Shown here one piece after another: positions 1 through 9,987 of a stretch of 64,000 bases of DNA. The stretch's first letter is position 1. Each line of letters opens with the position of its first letter. This stretch comes from Hymenobacter baengnokdamensis (GTDB lineage: Bacteria; Bacteroidota; Bacteroidia; Cytophagales; Hymenobacteraceae). The notes under the pieces were generated by a model, which had not been told where the DNA came from, searched no databases, and worked only from the letters and a program-made list of their open reading frames with translations. The stretch covers positions 2,728,001-2,792,000 of the forward strand of contig NZ_CP044285.1 of the NCBI RefSeq assembly GCF_008728635.1, in the 5' to 3' direction. The translations under genes were made by a program, and so were the position numbers.

Positions 1-2
1 AT

Positions 3-659
3 ACCAATTTACTTGCCCAGCTGCCCGTGCTTGCGGCGGGCGAGAATATGCCCCCCACTGGTTCAATCCTTCCAGTAATGGAGCAGTTTTATACTATTCA
101 GGGAGAAGGCTTTAACACCGGGCGGGCGGCCTACTTTATTCGCCTCGGCGGCTGCGACGTGGGCTGCGTGTGGTGCGATGTGAAGGAGTCGTGGGATGCC
201 GACGCGCACCCCCGCCAGGCCGTGGCCGACCTGGTGGCCGCCGCCAGCGCGCACCCCGGCCGCCACGTCGTCGTCACGGGCGGCGAGCCACTGATGCACG
301 ACTGCGGCCCGCTCACCGGGGCGCTGCAAGCCGCCGGCTTTAAAACCTGGATTGAAACCAGCGGCGCCCACCCGCTCTCGGGCAGCTGGGACTGGATATG
401 CGTGTCGCCCAAAAAATTCAAGGCCCCGCGTCCCGACGTGCTGGCCCACGCCGATGAGTTAAAAATTATCATATTTAACGAAAGCGACTTCAAGTGGGCT
501 GAAGAGCACGCCGCCCTGGTGCCCGCCACCACGCGCCTCTACCTCCAGCCCGAGTGGAGCCGCGCCGCCCGCATGACGCCCGCCCTCATCGACTATGTAA
601 AAGCTAATCCGCGCTGGCAAGTGTCGCTCCAAACCCACAAATACCTCGACATTCCGTAG
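3..659 (+). CDS. queE: 7-carboxy-7-deazaguanine synthase QueE (5' end possibly cut by window)
   Basis: Radical-SAM enzyme of the queuosine/preQ0 pathway that turns 6-carboxytetrahydropterin into 7-carboxy-7-deazaguanine in the cytoplasm. Counting from the GTG at 27, the cluster ligands are CX3CX2C (Cys43, Cys47, Cys50, in GGCDVGCVWCD), and TGGEPL at about 84-89 is the usual SAM-contact motif. The length (210 residues from GTG 27) fits the family. The frame has no stop back to base 3, and GTG 27, ATG 48 and ATG 78 are all in frame. The conserved core begins at MEQFYTIQGEG, and relatives usually carry a short extension before it, so the true start may lie left of the window. No other que gene is adjacent on the visible side. 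Function is secure; the start is not. Confidence 0.93.
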   Translation, partial: TNLLAQLPVLAAGENMPPTGSILPVMEQFYTIQGEGFNTGRAAYFIRLGGCDVGCVWCDVKESWDADAHPRQAVADLVAAASAHPGRHVVVTGGEPLMHDCGPLTGALQAAGFKTWIETSGAHPLSGSWDWICVSPKKFKAPRPDVLAHADELKIIIFNESDFKWAEEHAALVPATTRLYLQPEWSRAARMTPALIDYVKANPRWQVSLQTHKYLDIP

Positions 660-815
660 CTTTATTCCGGGGTCATACCTGAAAAAAGGACGTTATGCTG
701 CGCGCACCACAGCCGCCCGCTTGCAGCGTTGTACAACCTATACAACGCAAGCAGACAGCTATTTTGCCCGCAGCAGGGCGTCCTTTTCTGCTGGTCAAAG
801 AATTAGTATTCCGCT

Positions 816-2774
816 ATGTTATCCAAGCTTCTGTTAGGCTCCGGCCTTGTACTTTGTCTGGCCGCTACGCCCACCCTGGCCCAGCAAGTACCTGCTTCCA
901 TCACCGACGGCAAAGCCCGTAGCCTCTACGAAAAGGCTCAGAGCCTGTACTACAAAGACCGGCAGCCCCAGCAGGCGCTGCTGGTGTGGCAGCAGCTGAC
1001 GGAGAAGTTTCCCGACCTCGGCGAGCCTTTTTTGCGCAAGGCTTCCTTGCAGCTCACGCTCGGCGACCACGCCGGTGCCTTCGAGGCGTATAAGCAAGGC
1101 CTTGGCAAGCTGCCCGTTGAGCCTGCCCGGGCGGCCGATTACCTTATCCTGGGCAAGCTGGCTTCGGAGGTGGGCGACTATGCCACCATCCGCACGGCCT
1201 ATACCAATTATTTACAAACTAAGCCCACTAGCCCCAACCAGGTAGCCTACGCCCAGCTACAGCTCCAGAACTGCGATTATGCTGCCGAGGCCATGGCACA
1301 CCCCACCGGCCCCGCGCCCGAGCGCCTGCCCGCGCCGCTCAACCAGTTCCGCGACCAGTACTTCCCGGTGCTGACTGCCGATAACCGCTTCCTGCTCTTC
1401 ACGGTGCGCCGCAACCCCGAGCTGCGCGGCCAGGAAAACGAGGATGTGCTCATCAGCGCCGTCGATGCCGAGGGCAAGTTTGGGGTGCCGCAGTCCATAT
1501 CCCCGGTCATTAACTCGCGCGAGAATGAGGGCGCGGCCACCATCTCGGGCGATGGCAAAACGCTGGTATTCACCAGCTGCGGCCGGGCCGGCGGCGTGGG
1601 CGACTGCGACCTCTACATCTCGCACCGGCGCGGCAACCAGTGGACGGCCCCCCGCAACCTGGGGGTGCTCGTTAACTCTAAAAACTGGGACTCGCAGCCC
1701 TCCCTTTCGGCCGATGGCCGCACGCTCTACTTTGCCTCCAACCGAGGGGGCGGACTTGGGGGTTTTGATATATATGTAAGTACGATTGGGGACGATGATG
1801 CCTGGGGGCCGGCCCGCAATGTAGGCGCGCCCATCAACACCAGCCGCGACGACCTGGCGCCGTTTATTCATGCCAGCGGCACCACCCTCTACTACAGCTC
1901 TACGGGCCTCGTGGGCCTGGGTAATTCCGATATTTTCCGCTCCGAGCAGGACGATAAAGGCCAGTGGAGCCCGCCGCGCAACCTGGGCTACCCGCTCAAT
2001 ACCTTTGCCAGCGAAGCCTCCATTTTTATCTCTTCGGATAATAAGCGCGTGTACTGCACCCGCACCGAGCCGCCCCGGCCCGGCGAGGCGGCCAACCTGC
2101 CCCCGGTTATTCTGCTCTACGGCAGCGAAGCCCCGGCCAGCGCCCGCGCCCGCGAAACCAGTACCTACACCCAGGGCCGCGTCTTTGATGCCGTTACGAA
2201 AAAGCCGCTCAATGCCGTGGTGCGGCTGTTTGACCTCAAAACCAACGCCCTGACCCAGCAGGTGTATTCCGATGCCGAAACCGGCGAATACACGGCCGTG
2301 CTCAACGAGGGCCGCGCCTACGCCATGTACGCCACCGCGCCCGGCTACCTGCTCAAGAGCCTGAGCTTCGACTACTCCAACCAGCAGAAATTTGACCCGC
2401 TGACGCTCGATATCTACCTCGACCCGGCCAAAAGTGGCCGGAGCGCGGTACTGAACAACCTGTTTTTCGATTCTAACCAGGCAACCCTCAAGCCCCGCTC
2501 GCGCACCGAGCTCGACCGCCTGGTCGATTTTCTGCGCCAGGATGCCAGCCTGCGCGTAGAGATAGCCGGCCATACCGACAACGTGGGCCAGCCCGCCACT
2601 AACCTTAGCCTGAGCCAGCGCCGGGCGCAGGCCGTGCTGAGCTACCTCACGGCCCACGGCGTGCCCGCCAGCCGCCTGCGCGCCCAGGGCTACGGCGAAA
2701 GCAAGCCCCTTACTGCCAACGATTCGGAGGCCCACCGCGCCCAGAACCGCCGAATAGAGTTGCGAATTCTATAA
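816..2774 (+). CDS. OmpA-family protein with TPR, PD40 repeats and carboxypeptidase-regulatory domain
   Basis: Predicted periplasmic or outer-membrane-anchored protein of 652 residues. It starts with a signal peptide (about 1-22, ending TPTLA before QQ). An alpha-helical TPR-like part covers about 30-150, and several WD40-like PD40 repeats cover about 180-420 (recurring SxDGxTLYF-type strands). A carboxypeptidase-regulatory-like beta-sandwich follows at about 445-530 (GRVFDAVTKKPLNAVV). The C-terminal OmpA peptidoglycan-binding domain covers about 545-652 (LFFDSNQATLKP, then GHTDNVG and LSLSQRRAQAV). This order is common in Bacteroidota proteins that link the outer membrane to peptidoglycan, some of which serve type IX secretion. 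PorE/SprE-type roles are possible, but no partner genes are nearby. It appears monocistronic, with a hairpin terminator downstream. Confidence 0.9.
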   Translation: MLSKLLLGSGLVLCLAATPTLAQQVPASITDGKARSLYEKAQSLYYKDRQPQQALLVWQQLTEKFPDLGEPFLRKASLQLTLGDHAGAFEAYKQGLGKLPVEPARAADYLILGKLASEVGDYATIRTAYTNYLQTKPTSPNQVAYAQLQLQNCDYAAEAMAHPTGPAPERLPAPLNQFRDQYFPVLTADNRFLLFTVRRNPELRGQENEDVLISAVDAEGKFGVPQSISPVINSRENEGAATISGDGKTLVFTSCGRAGGVGDCDLYISHRRGNQWTAPRNLGVLVNSKNWDSQPSLSADGRTLYFASNRGGGLGGFDIYVSTIGDDDAWGPARNVGAPINTSRDDLAPFIHASGTTLYYSSTGLVGLGNSDIFRSEQDDKGQWSPPRNLGYPLNTFASEASIFISSDNKRVYCTRTEPPRPGEAANLPPVILLYGSEAPASARARETSTYTQGRVFDAVTKKPLNAVVRLFDLKTNALTQQVYSDAETGEYTAVLNEGRAYAMYATAPGYLLKSLSFDYSNQQKFDPLTLDIYLDPAKSGRSAVLNNLFFDSNQATLKPRSRTELDRLVDFLRQDASLRVEIAGHTDNVGQPATNLSLSQRRAQAVLSYLTAHGVPASRLRAQGYGESKPLTANDSEAHRAQNRRIELRIL

Positions 2775-3143
2775 AATACTGCCTTCAAGTAAAGCTTTAA
2801 GCACGTTGGCTGAGCACCCGCTTCCGACATTTTTACTTAAAGCAAGGCTTTAAAGAAGTAAAATTTTTATTGCATTTTTCAAATAAACTGTAGTGCCCGC
2901 CAAAGTGCGGGTATTTTTTTTGCCTGAAGGCTGCCTTTTTTTAAAATAGATAACTGCTCGAAAATGAGAAGCTTGTAATCTGATGAAAAAATGGCTTGAT
3001 TAAAAAAGTGCTAAAATCACCTTGTTTAGTCCTAATTGAAAAGTTAGCGTACGTTTGGACCAGTTCCGGCAGCCGCCCCGCATACTTCCCGGCTCCGAAC
3101 GCTGCTAGCATGTCATTTTTTCACCTCCACACTTTTTTCACCC
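2775..3143. other. Intergenic AT-rich stretch with terminator and imperfect hairpin
   Basis: This 369-bp gap contains no convincing gene. It holds an imperfect dyad around 2828-2870 (TTTTACTTAAAGC pairing loosely with GCTTTAAAGAAGTAAAA) and a clear terminator hairpin at 2896-2921. The rest is AT-rich sequence that probably includes the promoter of the small secreted protein starting at 3144. A short in-frame reading frame from 2996 has no start context or family signal. Confidence 0.6.
2896..2921 (+). terminator. Rho-independent terminator after the OmpA-family gene
   Basis: A 5-bp GC stem (CCCGC 2896-2900 pairing with GCGGG 2907-2911) with a six-base loop is followed by TATTTTTTTT. It lies 120 bp after the upstream stop codon and faces the plus strand. 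Confidence 0.7.
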
Positions 3144-3506
3144 ATGAACCACCTATTTGCAGCGGCCTTTCTTACAGTAGGCCTTACCGGTGCCCCGACT
3201 ACTAAGCCCGGCGAAGAGTATCCGAAAGCCATTCAGGTGCGGGCAACCACGCTGACTCAGGCGCTGGCTCACCGCATTCACCTCAACGAGGGCCAGTACG
3301 TACGGGTCAAGCGCCTGCACCTACAGTACCTCAACGACCGCCGCGAGCTAGAGCTGTCGCTGGTAGGAGCCCCGGCCGCCGACCGCGATGCCCAGATGGC
3401 TGCCGCCCAGCTCAGCTACGAGCAAGCCCTCAACGACTTGCTCTACCCCGACCAGCGCGTAGCCTACCAGCAGCTGCGGGCCAACTTCACGGCCCACCGG
3501 CTCTAG
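3144..3506 (+). CDS. Small secreted protein, helical, LTXXQ/Spy-like
   Basis: A 120-residue protein with a short hydrophobic leader (MNHLFAAAFLTVGLTGA) that looks like a signal peptide, followed by a charged, helical body. That body carries an arginine-rich stretch around YLNDRRELEL and the sequence LLYPDQRVAYQQLRANF near the C-terminus. The pattern of two long amphipathic helices with a xxPDQxxxYxxL tail resembles the Spy/CpxP LTXXQ group of periplasmic chaperone-like proteins, several of which occur in Hymenobacter. The assignment is by pattern only. It stands alone, between a terminator on its left and convergent gltA on its right. Confidence 0.65.
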   Translation: MNHLFAAAFLTVGLTGAPTTKPGEEYPKAIQVRATTLTQALAHRIHLNEGQYVRVKRLHLQYLNDRRELELSLVGAPAADRDAQMAAAQLSYEQALNDLLYPDQRVAYQQLRANFTAHRL

Positions 3507-3656
3507 CAGCACGGCCACACCTTGGCGCAGCTGGCTCCCGTAGCGGGGCCAGCTGCACCAAAGGAGGTGGTAGTAATATAGAATTTAATTAATATATTTG
3601 CCGACTTCTGTTCACGGTGCTTTGAGCGCCGGCCAGATGGTCGTAGTAGGGTAGGG

Positions 3657-3692
3657 GCAAAAAAAGTCAGCCCACCACAAGGCAGGCTGACT
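3657..3692 (-). terminator. Terminator of gltA
   Basis: On the minus strand AGTCAGCC pairs with GGCTGACT (8 bp, positions 3685-3692 and 3665-3672, 12-base loop) and runs into a T-tract (A-run 3657-3665 on the plus strand). It lies 25 bp past the gltA stop. Confidence 0.85.
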
Positions 3693-3717
3693 AAAATCGA
3701 ATAACCAAAAAGCAGGC

Positions 3718-5010
<1,293 letters not shown>

Positions 5011-5208
5011 TGGTTGGGTAGGATAGGGGAATTAAAGTAGCAGCCTATTTCGGGCGCGAAGCTACGGCGCAGGCGGTAAGCCGGGAAATTTTTGCCCGAC
5101 AAGTGCCAGGTATACTACACCTGTGAGCCAAGGGAGGTTTCCGGAAGTGGCACAGTTTGGCCTCGGAAGCGGACTGGCAACGTTTGCGACGATTTTTGGC
5201 CGGCCGGC

Positions 5209-6612
5209 TCATTTTCCAATGCAGAATTGGGTGAAAATGCTCGTCAGCAGGTCGTCCGACGAAACTTCGCCCGTTATCTCGCCCAGCGCGGCCAGGGCGT
5301 GGCGCAGGTCGGCCGCCAGCAGCTCGGTGCCGCGCCCCAGGCCGAGGCCCTCGCGCACGGCGCCCAGGTGCTGCACTGCCACTTCGAGGGCGCGGGCGTG
5401 GCGCACATTGGTTACGATGGTGCTGGTACCGGTGCCGGCCAGCCCCGCGCCGCGCACCTGCCCCAGCAACGCGGCTTGTAGCTCCTCAAGCCCCCGGCGC
5501 TGACCTGCCGAAATAAGGGCTACTTCCTGTCTTTTACTGTCCCACTCACGAAAGGCTGCCAGCTGTGCCGGCGTGGCCAGGTCAAGCTTATTGCCTACGG
5601 CTAGCACGGGCAGGCTGGGCAGGGTGGCCGTTAGCTCGGCAATGTCGGCCTGCACGTCGGCGGGCGTCAGCTCCGTGAGGTCAAACACATAAAGCAGCAG
5701 TGCCGCCTGGCCGATGCGCTCGCGGGTGCGCCGCACACCGATGGCCTCTACCTCGTCGGCCGGGTTGTCGCGCAGGCCGGCCGTATCCACAAAGCGGAAA
5801 CGCAGGCTGTCGATAGTTACCTCATCCTCAATAAAATCGCGGGTAGTGCCCGGCGTGGCCGATACAATAGCCCGCTCCTCGCGCAGCAGCGCGTTGAGCA
5901 GGGTCGATTTGCCGGCGTTGGGCCGCCCGGCAATTACGGTGGTAATGCCGTTTTTAATCACGTTGCCCAGCTCAAACGAGCGCAGCAGCCCGGCTACCAC
6001 GCCCTGCACCTCGGCCAGCAGCCGCCCCAGGCCAGTGCGGTCGGCAAATTCCACGTCTTCTTCGCCAAAGTCCAGCTCCAGCTCCAGCAGGGCCGCAAAC
6101 TGCACCAGCCGGGCCCGCAGCCCGCGCAGCTCATCCGAAAAGCCGCCCCGCAGCTGGTTCAGGGCTACCTGGTGCGACAGGGCCGAGTCGGCGGCAATCA
6201 GGTCGGCTACGGCTTCGGCCTGGGCCAGGTCGAGCGCTCCGCTCAGAAAGGCGCGCTTGGTAAACTCGCCGGCTTCTGCCAGCCGGGCGCCCTGGCGGAG
6301 CAGCGCGGCCATTATCTGGCGCACGATAAAGTCGGAGCCGTGCCCCGAGATTTCCACCACGTCTTCGCGGGTGTAAGAGCGCGGCCCGCGATACAGCGCC
6401 ACTACCACCTCATCGAGCACGACGTGGCTCTCCGGGTCGCGTAGCGTGCCGTAGTGCACGGTGTGGCCGGGCTGGGCGGCCAGATTTTTCTTCGAGAACA
6501 GGGCCTGCGTAATCCGAATGGCATCCGGCCCCGATAAGCGCACCACGGCCAGGGCACCTGCGCCGGGCGGAGTGGAGAGGGCCACAATAGTATCGGAAAA
6601 AAATGTCTGCAC
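5209..6612 (-). CDS. mnmE: tRNA modification GTPase MnmE
   Basis: With MnmG it installs the carboxymethylaminomethyl group on wobble U34 of certain tRNAs. The 467-residue protein has the N-terminal formyl-THF-binding dimer domain (STPPGAGALAVVRLSG), a central helical domain with an inserted G domain, and the diagnostic C-terminal CIGK. G-domain motifs seen are GRPNAGKS (P-loop, about 226-233), TPGTTRDF, DTAG and NKLD. The start is GTG at 6612. An in-frame TGA lies two codons upstream, so no earlier start is possible. mnmG is not in the window. Confidence 0.97.
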   Translation of the reverse strand: MQTFFSDTIVALSTPPGAGALAVVRLSGPDAIRITQALFSKKNLAAQPGHTVHYGTLRDPESHVVLDEVVVALYRGPRSYTREDVVEISGHGSDFIVRQIMAALLRQGARLAEAGEFTKRAFLSGALDLAQAEAVADLIAADSALSHQVALNQLRGGFSDELRGLRARLVQFAALLELELDFGEEDVEFADRTGLGRLLAEVQGVVAGLLRSFELGNVIKNGITTVIAGRPNAGKSTLLNALLREERAIVSATPGTTRDFIEDEVTIDSLRFRFVDTAGLRDNPADEVEAIGVRRTRERIGQAALLLYVFDLTELTPADVQADIAELTATLPSLPVLAVGNKLDLATPAQLAAFREWDSKRQEVALISAGQRRGLEELQAALLGQVRGAGLAGTGTSTIVTNVRHARALEVAVQHLGAVREGLGLGRGTELLAADLRHALAALGEITGEVSSDDLLTSIFTQFCIGK

Positions 6613-6623
6613 TGCGAGTCAGG

Positions 6624-6759
6624 CTATTTAATATATTTAATAGATAATAGAGTTGCAAAATGCACGCCTTAAAAAAGGCCGAACGTGGTGCTGAGTTTGT
6701 CGGCGAAAGGCATTCTTCACGGGAGAGTAATACCTATAATATATAATATATTAAATAAA
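6624..6759. repeat. AT-rich dyads upstream of mnmE
   Basis: This gap between mnmE and the DtxR-type gene contains a near-palindrome at 6624-6643 (CTATTTAATATATTTAATAG) and a long A/T-only run from about 6735. A similar but perfect AT dyad lies at 16859-16887. The role is unknown; they could be promoter or operator sequence. Confidence 0.4.
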
Positions 6760-7413
6760 CTATATTATGTATAAATTCTTGCCCGCTTCGGCTGAAATAA
6801 GCACCATGCGGTCGCGATTGACGCGCAGCTCCAGCGAGTTGTCGAAGGCTACTTTAGCGAGTATCCGCACCTGCGCGCCGAGGTGCAGGCCCACCTTGTC
6901 CAGGTATTGCAGGAAGGGCGCGGAGGTGTCTTTAAGGGCCGCAAGGGTGCCGCACTCATCCAGGCTCAGGTCGGTGAGCAGGCGATGCAGGGGGCGGCGC
7001 ATGGCCCCATCCTCGGCCGGAATGGGGTCGCCGTGGGGGTCGAGGGTCGGGTAATTCAAAAACGCATCGAGGCGCTGCATCAGTAGCGGCGACTGAACGT
7101 GCTCCAATTCCTCGGCCACCTCGTGCACCTCATCCCAGCTGAAGCCCAGCTGCTGCACCAGAAATACTTCCCAAAGCCGGTGCTTGCGCACGGTGAGCAG
7201 CGCCAGGCGCTGGCCTTCCGGGGTGAGGCGCACGCCCCGGTACTTTTCGTATGCGAGCAGCCCCTTTTCGGCCAGTCGCCGCAGCATATCCGTTACCGAA
7301 GCGGCGCGGGTTGCCAGGGCGGCCGCAATGCGGTTGGTGCTCACCCCTTGCCCCGGCTCGGCCTCGGCCAGCTTATAGATGGTTTTAAGGTAGTTTTCCT
7401 CCGTAATTGTCAT
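6760..7413 (-). CDS. DtxR/MntR-family metal-dependent transcriptional regulator
   Basis: A 217-residue Fe/Mn-responsive repressor homologue. It has an N-terminal winged helix (about 1-62: ENYLKTIYKL, then RLAEKGLLAYEKYRGVRLTPEG) and a helical dimerisation/metal domain at about 65-140 (VHEVAEELEHVQSPLLMQRLDAFL). A C-terminal FeoA/SH3-like domain follows at about 150-217. The helical domain includes the E-H pairs expected of metal ligands. No mntH, feoB or other metal transporter is adjacent, so the regulon cannot be read from context. The 107 bp upstream hold short direct and inverted AT-rich repeats that could include its own operator. Confidence 0.88.
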   Translation of the reverse strand: MTITEENYLKTIYKLAEAEPGQGVSTNRIAAALATRAASVTDMLRRLAEKGLLAYEKYRGVRLTPEGQRLALLTVRKHRLWEVFLVQQLGFSWDEVHEVAEELEHVQSPLLMQRLDAFLNYPTLDPHGDPIPAEDGAMRRPLHRLLTDLSLDECGTLAALKDTSAPFLQYLDKVGLHLGAQVRILAKVAFDNSLELRVNRDRMVLISAEAGKNLYII

Positions 7414-7514
7414 TTAACAATTAACATTTATCATTTAACAATTCAGATGATAGGCCGCCGCCCGCCGAAAGCCAGGCAGCCAGGATGTTAACTGTTAATG
7501 GATACCTGTTAAAT
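7411..7514. repeat. AT-rich direct and inverted repeats between fabH and the DtxR-type gene
   Basis: CATTTAACAATT occurs directly repeated at 7411-7422 and 7432-7443. Related inverted forms (ATGTTAACTGTTAATG near 7485, GTTAAATG at 7507-7514) follow, giving an imperfect dyad over the intergenic gap. It resembles the AATTAAAAATT dyads that flank trhO at 44.4 and 45.5 kb. Confidence 0.5.
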
Positions 7515-7520
7515 GAAAAG

Positions 7521-8540
7521 TTACCACTTAATCAACGCCGAAGCCCAGGTGAAGCCCGAGCCGAAAGCAGCCAGGCACACCAGGTCGCCGCGCTTAATGC
7601 GGCCGGCCTGCACGGCCTCGCTGAGCGCAATGGGAATGCTGGCCGCCGTGGTATTGCCGTAGCGCTGAATATTGCTGAACACCTTGTCGTCGGGCAGCCC
7701 CATTTTTTGCTGCACGTACTGCGTAATGCGCAGGTTGGCCTGGTGCGGTATGAGCAGGTCAATATCCTGGGCCTGATAGCCATTGTGGTCAAGCGCTTCC
7801 TTGATAACCTGCGGGAAGCGCACCACGGCGTGCTTAAACACGTTCTGGCCATTCATGTACGGATACATATCGGGCTCGTGGGCAATGGCGTAGTTCACGC
7901 GGCCCTCGCGGTTTGAGCCCGGCTCCTTCACAATCAACTCCTCGGCAAACTCGCCCTGCGCGTGCAGGTGCGTGCTGAGAATGCCGTGGCCTTCGTGCGA
8001 AGAGGGGCGCAGCACCACTGCCCCGGCACCATCGCCGAAAATAACCGACACGGCCCGGCCGCGCGTGCTTTTGTCGAGGCCCGAGGAGTGGATTTCGGAG
8101 CCCACCACGAGCACGGTATCGTACATGCCGGTGCGCACAAACTGGTCGGCCACCGACAAGCCATAGACAAAGCCCGAGCACTGGTTGCGCACATCGAGGG
8201 CCGGAATGGTATTCTTAATCCCCAGCTCGCGCTGCATGAGTACGCCCGAGCCCGGAAAAAAATAATCGGGCGAAAGCGTGGCAAATACAATCAGCTGCAC
8301 ATCATCGGGGGTGAGGCCGGCCGCGGCGAGGGCGCGGCGGGCGGCTTCGGCCCCCATGCCGGCAGTAGTATCCTTGCCTTCCTCAAACCAGCGCCGCTCC
8401 TGAATGCCGGTCCGCTCCTGAATCCAGGCATCGGTGGTTTCCATGAGCTGTTCGAGGTCGGCGTTCTTGACAACGCGGTCGGGAACGTAGTGGCCGACGC
8501 CGGCAATCTCGGAGTGGCGCAGGGTGGTAGCAGAAGCCAT
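7521..8540 (-). CDS. fabH: Beta-ketoacyl-ACP synthase III (FabH)
   Basis: Starts fatty-acid synthesis by condensing an acyl-CoA primer with malonyl-ACP. The catalytic triad is visible: Cys near 121 (RNQCSGF), His near 265 (IPHQANLR) and Asn near 295 (RYGNTTAAS), plus the C-terminal FGSGFTW. The frame is open further upstream, but that extension (rich in Pro, Phe and Ser) is not conserved-looking. The ATG at 8540 (MASATTLRHSEI) gives the usual 339-residue protein. It is not in a fab/acp cluster here. Bacteroidota often have several FabH copies, so this could be a paralogue with different primer preference. Confidence 0.94.
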   Translation of the reverse strand: MASATTLRHSEIAGVGHYVPDRVVKNADLEQLMETTDAWIQERTGIQERRWFEEGKDTTAGMGAEAARRALAAAGLTPDDVQLIVFATLSPDYFFPGSGVLMQRELGIKNTIPALDVRNQCSGFVYGLSVADQFVRTGMYDTVLVVGSEIHSSGLDKSTRGRAVSVIFGDGAGAVVLRPSSHEGHGILSTHLHAQGEFAEELIVKEPGSNREGRVNYAIAHEPDMYPYMNGQNVFKHAVVRFPQVIKEALDHNGYQAQDIDLLIPHQANLRITQYVQQKMGLPDDKVFSNIQRYGNTTAASIPIALSEAVQAGRIKRGDLVCLAAFGSGFTWASALIKW

Positions 8541-8667
8541 TGAAGGGGGTAGGAAAGGGGGTGGGTAGAAAGAGCGATGGTTCAGAAAATCAGCCATGAA
8601 CCGACTTGCAAGTAAGATACATTTACTTGAAATCCGGTGGCAGCTGTTCAGCTCTTGCTCAACAGGG

Positions 8668-9897
8668 CTACGCGAAAGGGGCCGCAAAGGTCGGGCCTGG
8701 CCCGAGGGTTTTCAGCATATGCCCTAATTTTTTGCCTTCACTGGCCCACAGCACTTCGTCGGCCGGGATGCCTGCGGGGTAAAATACAGCCGTTGACAGC
8801 GCCGTTGCTACGGTTGCCGCTGCTCGGGGCGCCTCCCCGAAATTAATTGCCAGCCCTGCCCCATGTGCCTGCACTATGCTGGTCCAGAGGGGATTGTCGG
8901 ATACCAGCACGGGCAGGCCGTGGGCCAGGTACTCGAAAAGCTTGGTGGGCCGGCAGCGGGCGGTGCTGGGGTGAGGCCGGTAAGCCAGCAGCCCGAAGTG
9001 GCTTTGCCCGATTTCGGCCACAATGCGACTGTGCGGTACCGGCTCGGCCCCCGCAATAAGCGTGAGCCGAAGCGGCGGCGCCGATAATTGCTGCGCCAGC
9101 CGCCGCAGCTCGGCCAGTAAAGCAGGCTGCTGGCAGAACCCCATGATGGTTAGCTCCACCCCGGCCGGCCAGTGCTGAGGCAGTGCCTGGGCCAGCGCAA
9201 TAGCCTCCCTCACGCCGTTCAGCTCCGATATGGTGCCCGAAAACAGCAGCCGTAACGGCGCAGTGGCGGCCGGCATGGGGCAGGAGGTAGTCGGCAGCAC
9301 TTCGCCGGGGGCCGACTGGTACTTGTTTTCGAGCAGTAAAACGCGTTCAGGAGGCAGCTTTTTTAAAAAAGGCAGCTCGTTGGCGTAGCTGGCCTCGGCC
9401 AGAAAAACCGCGGCGGCTCGCCGGGCCGCCGCACCCTCTACCCAGCGCAGACCGGCGGCCAACAGGCGCTTTGTAAAACCGCTATATACCCGTTGGGTGC
9501 CTACGTTGAGGGCGTAGTTTTCGCGGATGTCGTAGGCAAACTGCCGGCCGCGCCCCAGCGCCTGCCACAGCAGCGTAAGCGGCAGCAGCTCGGGCGCGTG
9601 CACGATTACCAGGTCGGGCCGCAGCCCCCGCAGCAGGCGCCAATAGCGCCCTTGGGCAGCCAGGCGGTTCAGGCTCAGCCGTGAGCCCCCAAAAAGGTGG
9701 TGGTGATAAAGCCGCGGAGAATCCTGAGTCAGCGACTGAGGCAGGTCGGCGCCGGTGCTGCGGCCGGCTATGTGCACCTCGGTAAGGGGCTCGGCGAGCA
9801 GGGTTTGGGCAAACTTGCCCCGCATCCGGGTGTCGTCTACGGGCTTGAGCACGGAGGCAAGCAGGAACCGCCTGGGCGAGGAAGGAGCAGCGACCAT
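8668..9897 (-). CDS. Glycosyltransferase, GT-B fold (family 4-like)
   Basis: A 409-residue glycosyltransferase. The N-terminal Rossmann half contains PDLVIVHAPELLPLT and YDIRENY. The C-terminal donor-binding half contains RLLFSGTISELNGVREAI, a LTIMGF strand and the diagnostic TKLFEYLAHGLPVLVSDNPLW block, in which the Glu contacts the nucleotide-sugar. Acceptor and sugar cannot be told. It is a lone gene rather than part of a polysaccharide cluster, and it diverges from dapD across 90 bp. Confidence 0.85.
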   Translation of the reverse strand: MVAAPSSPRRFLLASVLKPVDDTRMRGKFAQTLLAEPLTEVHIAGRSTGADLPQSLTQDSPRLYHHHLFGGSRLSLNRLAAQGRYWRLLRGLRPDLVIVHAPELLPLTLLWQALGRGRQFAYDIRENYALNVGTQRVYSGFTKRLLAAGLRWVEGAAARRAAAVFLAEASYANELPFLKKLPPERVLLLENKYQSAPGEVLPTTSCPMPAATAPLRLLFSGTISELNGVREAIALAQALPQHWPAGVELTIMGFCQQPALLAELRRLAQQLSAPPLRLTLIAGAEPVPHSRIVAEIGQSHFGLLAYRPHPSTARCRPTKLFEYLAHGLPVLVSDNPLWTSIVQAHGAGLAINFGEAPRAAATVATALSTAVFYPAGIPADEVLWASEGKKLGHMLKTLGPGPTFAAPFA

Positions 9898-9956
9898 GAG
9901 GGGCGTGGCGAAAGAAAGCCCGGCCGGGCAAGTAACCGACCTGCCCTCAAAGATGC

Positions 9957-9964
9957 TAGTTTTG
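9957..9964 (+). promoter_or_regulatory. Possible -7 box of dapD promoter
   Basis: TAGTTTTG matches the Bacteroidota -7 consensus TAnnTTTG and lies 23 bp before the dapD ATG. No good -33 TTG is present at the right distance, so this is tentative. Confidence 0.35.
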
Positions 9965-9987
9965 TGCTCAATTATCTACCCCTTCTC

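Noticed and set aside
1257..2735. 492-codon open frame on the minus strand opposite the OmpA/PD40 gene
   Set aside because: It mirrors the plus-strand gene in GC-rich DNA, has no recognisable domain and an Ala/Gly/Val/Arg-rich antisense composition.
2996..3205. 69-codon frame before the small secreted protein
   Set aside because: It has no start context or domain and mostly overlaps the supported gene at 3144 in another frame.
8541..8687. 49-residue N-terminal extension of FabH
   Set aside because: The family N-terminus begins at ATG 8540; the extension is rich in Pro/Phe/Ser and not part of the fold.
9697..9987. 97-residue N-terminal extension of DapD
   Set aside because: It is antisense to the start of the divergent glycosyltransferase, and DapD proteins start at the equivalent of ATG 9988.
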